Positions 39,130 through 45,379 of a DNA stretch of 64,000 nt are shown here, piece after piece (position 1 is the first letter of the stretch; each line of letters begins with the position of its first letter). The notes under the pieces are model-generated. The model made no database searches and was not told where the DNA came from. It saw only the letters and a list, made by a program, of their open reading frames with translations. The stretch lies in assembly GCF_004014855.1 (NCBI RefSeq), contig NZ_CP034930.1, forward strand, positions 186,001-250,000. Reading direction: 5' to 3'. The translations under genes were made by a program, and so were the position numbers. Source of the stretch: Apibacter raozihei (GTDB lineage: Bacteria; Bacteroidota; Bacteroidia; Flavobacteriales; Weeksellaceae).

Positions 39130-39474
39130 TTATTCCGGTTCAAACCATTCTCCTTTTTCTGCTACTTTAATTAAATGCCCTATAGTTAAAAGGGGTATAG
39201 GAGTACGCTTATTTTTACCTGTGAGTCTTGCCCATATGTCTTTTAAATTTAAGGTAAGTTCCGGATAAAAGTAATCTAGTATATTGAAGTCATTGATTTT
39301 TATTTTGAAATATTCAAAGTAATCAACAAGCTCAAAATATATTTCATCTTCGGTAGTATACAATTTATTTAATATAGTATTTTCATCAATTTTAACAAAA
39401 CCTTTAAATTTTCTTTTAAAATAATCAATTACTTTATTTTCTATACTCGTCCTATTTACTAAAAACTTTTTCAA
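39130..39474 (-). CDS. DUF1493-like small protein, candidate orphan immunity protein (copy 1)
   Basis: A 114-residue soluble acidic protein. The helical N-terminus, the paired Tyr/Phe/Asp-rich middle (FELVDYFEYFKI, FNILDYFYPE) and the ending PLLTIGHLIKVAEKGEWFEPE resemble DUF1493, a family typically ending LTIGxLIxxAxxGxW. The last ~20 residues are almost identical to another protein at 42337-42660, so the two are paralogues. It follows the lipoprotein gene of the nearest toxin cassette by about 95 bp. Immunity or accessory function in the RHS locus is an inference from position and duplication. Confidence 0.6.
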   Translation of the reverse strand: MKKFLVNRTSIENKVIDYFKRKFKGFVKIDENTILNKLYTTEDEIYFELVDYFEYFKIKINDFNILDYFYPELTLNLKDIWARLTGKNKRTPIPLLTIGHLIKVAEKGEWFEPE

Positions 39475-39569
39475 ATTCTTCTTTATACGTAAATTCCCTA
39501 TATTAAAAACTATTATAACAAAATCGTTTTACTTGAGAATTAAATATTATATTTTCATTAATTATTTTT

Positions 39570-40208
39570 TCAATATATTATATCAATAAAATCATGTCCA
39601 CTAAATTTATCTTCATAAATATTATATTTTCCAAAATTAGTTTTAGTGAGTTTTTCATATAATTTTTTTTGCTCATTCTTAATACTTATTTTATATTGAT
39701 GAAAACTATTAAAAAGAATTATTTTAACTTTTATTTTTTCATCACATACATTGTTTCTCATAATTTTGTATGTCAATTTTTCTTTTGAATTAGCATTAAT
39801 CAAATATACCAACTTTTGATTACTTTGAGTGTATTCTTGATATAAATCAGATTTATGATATAAATTTTTTACTAATGAATCAAATTTCATATTTACTTCT
39901 TCCCATGGATTATTGCGACTATCATATTGCCCTAACTTGTTTATAAACAAATGTTGACAATCACTAATAAATAATAAATCTTCATTCACAATTGATCCTT
40001 TTTGATAATGATTAGGAAAGCCTACTTGAAAATACGGCATATATAAATAATTTTCCTGAGATAAATTATTTATATTTAATACAATTAGAGAATCTTTCTC
40101 ATTATACAGAAGTTCTACATCTATATTTTTCTTATCATTTTGATAATATTTATCACATGAGAAAAAAATCAATAATATTATAAAATATTTTATACTATGT
40201 AACGTCAT
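39570..40208 (-). CDS. Lipoprotein, candidate immunity protein for cassette 1
   Basis: A 212-residue predicted lipoprotein: N-terminus MTLHSIKYFIILLIFFSC with lipobox Cys at residue 18. The mature part is polar with no known domain recognised. Its ATG overlaps the TGA of the upstream toxin-tip frame (ATGA), so the two are translationally coupled. In polymorphic toxin loci the gene directly after the tip usually encodes immunity; a lipoprotein would neutralise a toxin acting in the periplasm or entering through it. The function is inferred from context only. Confidence 0.6.
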   Translation of the reverse strand: MTLHSIKYFIILLIFFSCDKYYQNDKKNIDVELLYNEKDSLIVLNINNLSQENYLYMPYFQVGFPNHYQKGSIVNEDLLFISDCQHLFINKLGQYDSRNNPWEEVNMKFDSLVKNLYHKSDLYQEYTQSNQKLVYLINANSKEKLTYKIMRNNVCDEKIKVKIILFNSFHQYKISIKNEQKKLYEKLTKTNFGKYNIYEDKFSGHDFIDIIY

Positions 40209-40640
40209 TTTATTTTTATGCTTCCTAAAAATTTTATTTTGTCGTATAAACCTACTTCAACAGAATCTGTGAAAACATTTTTTATATTACTTAAAAGTTC
40301 TTGTCCACGTAAACCTAAACCCAACCAACCATTTGTTTTCAAGAATTGATATGTCATTTTCTGAATAACCTGATGCTCTAAATTATCAACTAAACCTGTT
40401 GCAGCGTCCTGCCTCCCATGCGAAAGACTGGCTCGTTCGCTAAAAATGTCTACCAGACATTTTCTTTACGCTCCGCCCTCATCGGTTAAGGCGGAACCGA
40501 AACCTCCGCTCAAGGTGCCAAAAAACAGGGTTCCAAAAGTCTTCGATCCATTAATTCCTGCGGCTGCACCTCCTAACCCTACGGCTGAGGCTACCAAGCT
40601 GGAAATCCCTCCACTGGACATTCCGCTTAATACATCCTCC
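40205..40640 (-). pseudogene. Orphan RHS core fragment plus toxin tip (cassette 1)
   Basis: From 40640 leftward the minus strand matches the end of the RHS core of the full-length gene (DVLSGMSSGGISSLVASAVG, FGTLFFGTLSGGFGS). It then diverges at LTDEGGA and a TAA stop, passes a hairpin element (40443-40463), and continues in the same frame as RQDAATGLVDNLEHQ and a unique tip ending FLGSIKIK at TGA 40205-40207. The tip after the stop is about 86 codons with an internal ATG (MTYQFLKTNG). It has no signal peptide or full RHS shell, so it is a silent cassette unless recombined into the expressed gene. No toxin family recognised. Confidence 0.65.
40443..40463. repeat. Hairpin element, copy 1
   Basis: Nine-bp arms AAAATGTCT and AGACATTTT around ACC. 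The surrounding ~80 bp (about 40426-40505) is nearly identical to copies at 43301 and 44726. It sits between the RHS core fragment and the tip of cassette 1. Confidence 0.85.
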
Positions 40641-40698
40641 TACTATAATATCCTAAGACAAACCATGGCGGCCTGCTACATTTCTATCATGTTGCTAG

Positions 40699-41073
40699 TT
40701 ATAAACTGTATAATGATAAGGGTAATCTATTAGTTATTCCATAAAATTCTAAATAAGAGATAATTAAAAAATATACTGAATATATAAACAGAATAATAAA
40801 ATAATAATAATTTAACCTTATTGCATACGCTATTGCTTTATTATTAGACTTTTTACATAACCACTTTGAAGTAACTAAAAATAAAATACTTTCTATCATA
40901 ACAATGAGAGGAACGCTGTCTAAACAAGTTAAAGTCACCAGTGGACTTGCTCCTATCTTATAATTAAAATAATGTATACCTTCCGCTAAGATGGAGTACA
41001 TTATTTGAAATACAAAAATGAATAATATATTACTTACTATTATAAATAGTATATTTATTACTATCCTTTTCAT
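40699..41073 (-). CDS. Small polytopic membrane protein, unknown (cassette region)
   Basis: A 124-residue protein with four predicted membrane helices: an N-terminal one (IVINILFIIVSNILFIFVF), one around LIVMIESILFLVTS, one around YYYFIILFIYSVYFLII and a possible short helix near the TLTCLDSVP loop. Very rich in Ile, Leu, Phe and Tyr, like its two neighbours. No family recognised. Small multi-helix membrane proteins in such loci can be immunity proteins against pore-forming or membrane toxins; that role is inferred from location. Its stop is 60 bp from the cassette 1 core fragment. Confidence 0.6.
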   Translation of the reverse strand: MKRIVINILFIIVSNILFIFVFQIMYSILAEGIHYFNYKIGASPLVTLTCLDSVPLIVMIESILFLVTSKWLCKKSNNKAIAYAIRLNYYYFIILFIYSVYFLIISYLEFYGITNRLPLSLYSL

Positions 41074-41128
41074 AATTTCTTTTATATCAATAATTTAACT
41101 ATCTGTAATCTTTATTACAAACCTATTT

Positions 41129-41437
41129 TCAAATTAAGTTATAAATGAAATAATTTACACAAAATAAAAATATACATACTAGTACTACGTTTATTAGATA
41201 GAAAAAATCTTTTTTTATGAAAATTCTCCATAAATAAAAAACCATATAAATGATACTTATACTATTTATTAGCTTTCTCGCATAAAGTATTGGAGAAAAA
41301 ATACTATAATGTCCTTCACTTATTTTATATGGTTTGTAATAAACGTATTTTGACAAGACAATAGCTATAGAAATCATAGTAAAATATAATACTAATGATA
41401 TAAATATTTTTATTATTTTTTTAGAATCCATAACCAT
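41129..41437 (-). CDS. Small polytopic membrane protein, unknown (cassette region)
   Basis: A 102-residue protein with three hydrophobic helices (IFISLVLYFTMISIAIVLS, ISIIYMVFYLWRIFI, LINVVLVCIFLFCVNYFIY) and a Tyr-rich periplasmic-facing loop. Unrelated in obvious sequence to its neighbours but of the same type. Adjacent downstream and upstream genes have matching strand and spacing of about 40-60 bp. Function unknown. Confidence 0.55.
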   Translation of the reverse strand: MVMDSKKIIKIFISLVLYFTMISIAIVLSKYVYYKPYKISEGHYSIFSPILYARKLINSISIIYMVFYLWRIFIKKDFFYLINVVLVCIFLFCVNYFIYNLI

Positions 41438-41474
41438 TTGATAATTTATTATTTTTTTGAATACACATAAAATA

Positions 41475-41759
41475 CTAATAAATATAAATTAATATTAAAA
41501 AAAGTATTGTTATAATTATACCATTTATAAATATTAAATATTTCACTATTTTTTCCTTTTTAAATAGAAAAAATAAAAATGCTATATTAAGAAAAGCACC
41601 TATGATATAAATATATACTGGATAAACCAGGCTATCTAAAACAGTATAAGAATGCCAATCAATAGCACTATTGATTATAAAAAATGCAATAAAATAGATA
41701 CTGCAATTAACCAATATATATAAACTACTTTTAAAATATCTTCCAACTTGTTTTTTCAT
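41475..41759 (-). CDS. Small polytopic membrane protein, unknown (cassette region)
   Basis: A 94-residue protein with three hydrophobic helices (LYILVNCSIYFIAFFIIN, YPVYIYIIGAFLNIAFLFFLF, YLIFINGIIITILFLILIYIY) and a basic cytoplasmic N-terminus (MKKQVGRYFK). It is the first of three consecutive genes for tiny membrane proteins between cassettes 1 and 2. Function unknown; an orphan immunity gene is one possibility. Confidence 0.55.
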   Translation of the reverse strand: MKKQVGRYFKSSLYILVNCSIYFIAFFIINSAIDWHSYTVLDSLVYPVYIYIIGAFLNIAFLFFLFKKEKIVKYLIFINGIIITILFLILIYIY

Positions 41760-41925
41760 TTTTTTATCTATGCTTGCCCGCTAATTATAAAGGTAAGCAT
41801 TTTATAAGAAAAGAGTGGTTTTCTTTTACCTTGAAAAACAGACCATCTTCAGACTTTTGGGAAAAATATTTACAAAGAAAAATTTAAAAGACTTCTTTAA
41901 TAAAAATGTAGGAGTTTTTTTAGAT

Positions 41926-41953
41926 AAAAAACAGAACTTATTGTTCTGTTTTT
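41926..41953 (-). terminator. Terminator at the end of the lipoprotein remnant
   Basis: Arms AAAAACAGAAC (41927-41937) and GTTCTGTTTTT (41943-41953) with TTATT between. On the minus strand it follows the remnant's coding end; the stop codon lies in the loop. Confidence 0.75.
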
Positions 41954-42253
41954 CTTACGTATTTGTAAAAATTATCATTCCCCTCTACAAAATAGCCTGC
42001 TTCATCATCTAAGGTAAACCAAATAATCAAACTATCATTATTTATCACATTATAATATTTCAAAACATAGTGTTTATATCCTACCTTTTCATTAGATCTA
42101 ATGTAGTATTTCCATTTAAAGTTATGCACATCTATCTTTTTTTTTGTTAAAGTAATCATTACTCCTTTTTATCAGAATTTTTTCATTTATCTTATCACTT
42201 TTACAAGAACTAAAAGCTAACAAAATAATAGCAATTTTATATAATCTCTTCAT
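41938..42253 (-). pseudogene. Frameshifted small lipoprotein gene
   Basis: From the ATG at 42253 the minus strand encodes a lipoprotein signal (MKRLYKIAIILLAFSSC) and KSDKINEKILIK, then the sense moves to another frame that reads VMITLTKKKIDVHNFKWKYY and continues to YKYVRKTEQ at 41938. Removing one A from the AAAAA run near 42180 restores a single ~104-codon frame. No family recognised. It follows the DUF1493-like immunity candidate of cassette 2 and may be a second, decayed immunity gene. Confidence 0.6.
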
Positions 42254-42336
42254 TATTTTCCTATTTTAAATATCCTTTTTTTTATAGTAAATAGCTTCCC
42301 TCTCATGCACAACAATCTGGCTCAAAAAAAATTACT

Positions 42337-42660
42337 TTATTCCGGTTCAAACCATTCTCCTTTTTCTGCTACTTTAATTAAATGCCCTATAGTTAAAGGT
42401 GGCTTTATAGGATAATCATATTTTTTTCTTTTTACTATTTGATTTATAAAATAGTTCCAATTTATATTGGGAAAACCCTGAAAATAATTATAAACATTAA
42501 AATTATTATATTTTATTTTAAAATTTTTAAAATATGATTCCATTAAATACTCAGCATCCAATTCTATAATTCCAAATTTAGGATCAGCAATATTAGTAGT
42601 ATCATTTAAATTTTTTATGCCTGTTTTTAAAAAAAAAAATAAAATTACTTTATTACTCAT
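42337..42660 (-). CDS. DUF1493-like protein, candidate immunity protein of cassette 2 (copy 2)
   Basis: A 107-residue protein whose C-terminal half is paralogous to the protein at 39130-39474: the final TIGHLIKVAEKGEWFEPE is identical, and the middle (LDAEYLMESYFKNFKIKYNN, FNVYNYFQGFPNINW) fits the same DUF1493-like pattern. The N-terminal 20 residues are hydrophobic (KVILFFFLKTGIK) and differ from copy 1. It starts 10 bp after the stop of the cassette 2 tip, the usual immunity position. The immunity role is inferred, the paralogy is seen. Confidence 0.6.
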   Translation of the reverse strand: MSNKVILFFFLKTGIKNLNDTTNIADPKFGIIELDAEYLMESYFKNFKIKYNNFNVYNYFQGFPNINWNYFINQIVKRKKYDYPIKPPLTIGHLIKVAEKGEWFEPE

Positions 42661-42670
42661 TATTTATATT

Positions 42671-43237
42671 CTAAAAACTAATTCTTTTATAAATTTTTCT
42701 ACTACCATCATAAAATAGGATTGGACCTATAATTATGGAATTTCTCCCTAAAAATGTCGATAATGTTGAGGCATTTGGACCGATTATAGTAAGCCACTTA
42801 CCCCCTAATGAATAATTCGATTGATTATATTTGAGGATTTTAAAGAAAAAAACTGAAGACTTCAAAGTCGTTTTTGAAGCGAATTCTCCAACTTGCATTG
42901 CTCTTATTCCAGAAGAGGCTTTAGGTACAAGTGTCATTCCCATTTTTGCAAGTGCTAACCCTCCTTTTATCTCACCATATCCGATATAAAGTTGAAACAT
43001 ATCCCAGCTAGGATCATATAAAGATCCTCCGGTTCCTTTATTGGCTAAAACGCCATAGGTTCTGTTTTTGGAAACCTCACCTCCTGTTTGAAAGGGAACT
43101 CTGGATTCTACAACTTTCCCATTTTCATATAAATAATCCATACTATCTCCTCCATTATTATTTATCTGCTTATATCCTCCATTCTCATCTTTTTCATATC
43201 CATTATCCGGTGAATCTACATGCGTCACATGATTCAA
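42671..43237 (-). CDS. Orphan RHS toxin tip (cassette 2)
   Basis: The frame is open upstream of the ATG at 43237 through GLIVSGLNH, the tip-entry motif shared with the full-length RHS protein, so this ATG may not be a natural start. The 188-residue tip begins NHVTHVDSPDNGYEKDENGG, contains YLYENGKVVESRVP and DPSWDMFQLYIGYGEIKGG, and ends in a basic RKIYKRISF. Hydrophobic stretches occur near residues 85-105 and 165-175. No toxin family is recognised. It has no secretion signal of its own and is separated from the adjacent core fragment by the hairpin element and stop codons, so it is probably a silent reserve tip. Confidence 0.55.
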   Translation of the reverse strand: MNHVTHVDSPDNGYEKDENGGYKQINNNGGDSMDYLYENGKVVESRVPFQTGGEVSKNRTYGVLANKGTGGSLYDPSWDMFQLYIGYGEIKGGLALAKMGMTLVPKASSGIRAMQVGEFASKTTLKSSVFFFKILKYNQSNYSLGGKWLTIIGPNASTLSTFLGRNSIIIGPILFYDGSRKIYKRISF

Positions 43238-43300
43238 TCCACTTACAATTAAGCCTGTTTCGGCGCCCTGCCCCCACGCGACAGACTGGCTCGTTCGCTA

Positions 43301-43321
43301 AAAATGTCTACCAGACATTTT
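43301..43321. repeat. Hairpin element, copy 2
   Basis: Same arms AAAATGTCT/AGACATTTT and ACC loop as the copies at 40443 and 44726, within a conserved block of about 43283-43365. Here the tip-side junction lacks one base compared with copies 1 and 3, which shifts the tip out of frame with the core fragment. Confidence 0.85.
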
Positions 43322-43323
43322 CT

Positions 43324-43560
43324 TTACGCTCCGCCCTCACCGGTTAAGGAGGAACCGAAACCTCCACTTAACGTTCCAAAAAACAGGGTTCCAAAAGTTT
43401 TAGACCCATTAATTTCTGCTGCTACAACTCCCAATCCTACGGCTGAGGCTACCGAGCTGGAAATCCCTCCACTGGACATTCCGCTTAACACATCTCCTCC
43501 TGAAATTCCTACGATCATCCCTTGAGATACCACATGAAAGCCTGATCCTATTCTTGCGGA
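43324..43560 (-). pseudogene. RHS core end fragment of cassette 2
   Basis: On the minus strand this reads SGFHVVSQGMIVGISGGDVL through VASAVGLG to FGTLFFGTLSGGFGS and LTGEGGA, then TAA at 43324-43326. It aligns with residues of the full-length RHS protein just before its tip, with scattered substitutions (for example VVAAEINGS instead of GAAAGINGS). It lacks any upstream RHS shell and is the longest of the three fragments. It probably provides homology for recombination with the expressed gene. Confidence 0.75.
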
Positions 43561-43606
43561 AATAATATTTTATTTACAATTAATATTGTTAAAAAATAGT
43601 AATTTA

Positions 43607-44176
43607 TTACTTCTTGAATAATTTTAATTCTGTCAAAAATTCATTACCCCATTTATTATAAGTAAATAAATATATTTGAAGAGTATCTTTTTTCATATCC
43701 CTTTCTTCTAAATTTATATTTAAATTACTACTAGTAAAACCATTAGAATGATATTTCGTTTCTAAATTTATCGTATCCTTATCACTTACATTTAATTCTC
43801 CATTACTTAAAAAAGGACTAAAAGAAAAAACTATTTGTACTCCCTCATCTTTAGTAATAGTTAAATCTTCAGTTTTTGTCTTTGTATATGTTGGATTCCA
43901 AAAACTTTTACCTTCATTTCTTTTATCTTCATATAACCAATTCTGTTCCGACCATATTTCTACGATCTTATATTCTTTTCCCTTAACAACTATTGTTTCA
44001 GGATAAAAATCATATTCTGTAACAAACACTCTATTATGTTTGGCTTCTTTTACTGATTCAGAAACTTGGGCTGTATATAATCTACTATCATTTTCTAGTA
44101 AAGGTAATTTCATTATTAAAAAAATAAATATAGCAGACACAACCAACACAAGGCTTATTATTTTTATTTTATTCAT
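43607..44176 (-). CDS. Membrane-anchored protein, candidate immunity protein of cassette 3
   Basis: The start is placed at 44176 (MNKIKIISLVLVVSAIFIFL), giving 189 residues; an in-frame ATG at 44254 lies inside the preceding toxin frame. One N-terminal membrane helix is followed by a beta-rich periplasmic domain (EYDFYPETIVVKGKEYKIVE, FSFSPFLSNGELNVSDKD). The start overlaps the end of the cassette 3 tip by 8 bp, so translation was coupled. No family recognised. It has stayed intact although the adjacent toxin tip is frameshifted, the pattern expected for an immunity gene kept after toxin loss. Confidence 0.6.
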   Translation of the reverse strand: MNKIKIISLVLVVSAIFIFLIMKLPLLENDSRLYTAQVSESVKEAKHNRVFVTEYDFYPETIVVKGKEYKIVEIWSEQNWLYEDKRNEGKSFWNPTYTKTKTEDLTITKDEGVQIVFSFSPFLSNGELNVSDKDTINLETKYHSNGFTSSNLNINLEERDMKKDTLQIYLFTYNKWGNEFLTELKLFKK

Positions 44177-44840
44177 ACCATTGTTTTGGGTTATAATGAT
44201 TATATATGTTGTAAAATCCTTTATTAGGAATGAAAGTTCCAATTCCTCCATCATATAAACCTATAGATCTCATTGCAGCTGCAACCACATGAAAACAATT
44301 AGAAGTTGCAAACTGATAATAGGATTTCGCCTGAATTAAAGCAACTTTCATTGCTTTATTAACTTACTATAAGTCAATTTACCTATTGTAATCATTTTAT
44401 TGTATCCTCCTTTTTGAATAATAGTACTATTTAATAAATCTTTTTTTGTTTTAAACGTTTCTGATGTAACTTCAGACTCTCCTCCAGTAACAAAATTTCC
44501 ACTTGTATCAACTCTTCCTTCACTAGAAACATACTCCCCCATCCTTGCTTATCATTCCCCCCTGCTATAGAAGTGTGTCCATTCCCATAAACTCTCTCTG
44601 TATCATCAAAAATAAGCAACTCGCTATCTTTAGGTTCTGATGAATGAAACGTATGATTCAATCCACTAACCACTAAACCTGTTGCGGCTCCTTGCCTCCA
44701 ACGCGACAGACTGGCTCGTTCGCTAAAAATGTCTACCAGACATTTTTTTTACGCTCCGTCCTCACCGGTTAAGGCGGAACCGAAACCTCCGCTCAAGGTG
44801 CCAAAAAACAGAGTTCCAAAAGTTTTAGATCCATTAATCC
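44169..44840 (-). pseudogene. Orphan RHS core fragment plus frameshifted papain/NlpC-like tip (cassette 3)
   Basis: Core fragment SKTFGTLFFGTLSGGFGS, then TAA, hairpin element and RQGAATGLVVSGLNH in one frame. The tip continues SSEPKDSELLIFDDTERVYG, NGHTSIAGGNDKQGWG; after a shift (one G short in the G run near 44542) GEYVSSEGRVDTSGNF; after a second shift near 44352 IQAKSYYQFATSNCFHVVAAA to PKQWYE. The GHTSI and SNCFHVV blocks recall permuted NlpC/P60 or papain-like peptidase/amidase tips, in which a His comes before an Asn-Cys. Two single-base losses make it non-functional as read. Confidence 0.6.
44726..44746. repeat. Hairpin element, copy 3
   Basis: Arms AAAATGTCT (44726-44734) and AGACATTTT (44738-44746). 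The conserved block spans about 44708-44790. Flanking bases match copy 1 and 2 except for a longer T run and a few substitutions. Confidence 0.85.
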
Positions 44841-44939
44841 CTTAATTCCTGCGGTTGCTCGCAACTTGAAGAATATTCTCATAAATTATCTAGATTTAAT
44901 AACATTAAATCAATTGTTTTTTAATCAAAAATTTTATTT

Positions 44940-45377
44940 TTATTCCTCATCTTCTGGTGGGTAATATATATCAAAATCAAACTCTACATCTACCTTTCGT
45001 ATAAAATCATTATACCTTTTATTTAGATGTACCCAGGGAGTACTTTCATTTTGATTTAGTATAAATATAGCTAATGAAAATTCAAACTCACATTTATGCT
45101 TTTCACTTAGCATTTGTAATTCTTCTATTTTCGGCTCTAACAAGTCTAACATAACATTTAGCTGATCTTCAAAAGAAACGTATTTATCTAATGAACTTTT
45201 TAATATCCATCCGTTTTGTTTTGATATCTTTGGATTTTCAGGATTTATTCGTTCTCCTTTTACATAAACTTTTGAGGGTATAATTCTTAGTATATGAGTG
45301 ATTTCTTTATGGGTAATATCTTCATAATTCCATATACTAAAATCAAAATGAATTTTATTTTTATATTCTTTTTTCAT
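44940..45377 (-). CDS. DUF4279-like immunity protein for the RHS tip
   Basis: A 145-residue soluble protein. The arrangement HFDFSIWNYEDITHKEITHI, IIPSKVYVKGERINPEN and GWILKSS, followed by a helical segment LNVMLDLLEPKIEELQML and a FEFSLAIFIL strand, fits DUF4279, a family commonly found as immunity proteins beside polymorphic toxins. The acidic end (DFDIYYPPEDEE) is typical of proteins that block a basic toxin. It starts 2 bp after the RHS stop, so coupled translation of toxin and protector is expected. Confidence 0.7.
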   Translation of the reverse strand: MKKEYKNKIHFDFSIWNYEDITHKEITHILRIIPSKVYVKGERINPENPKISKQNGWILKSSLDKYVSFEDQLNVMLDLLEPKIEELQMLSEKHKCEFEFSLAIFILNQNESTPWVHLNKRYNDFIRKVDVEFDFDIYYPPEDEE

Positions 45378-45379
45378 TG

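Noticed and set aside
40446..40733. Plus-strand open frames opposite the RHS core fragments (also at 43304-43525 and 45840-46031)
   Set aside because: They are antisense shadows of the repeated RHS core end and look alike only because the sense sequence repeats.
41815..42012. Plus-strand 65-codon frame
   Set aside because: It covers a terminator and the antisense of the lipoprotein remnant, and has a biased Phe/Lys/Ile composition of AT-rich noise.
44169..44542. Programmed frameshifting in the cassette 3 tip
   Set aside because: No slippery heptamer with a downstream structure was seen; simple one-base losses in runs explain both breaks.
40443..44746. The three repeated hairpins as a CRISPR array
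   Set aside because: Copies are 1.4-2.9 kb apart, lie inside coding remnants and have no regular spacers or cas genes.
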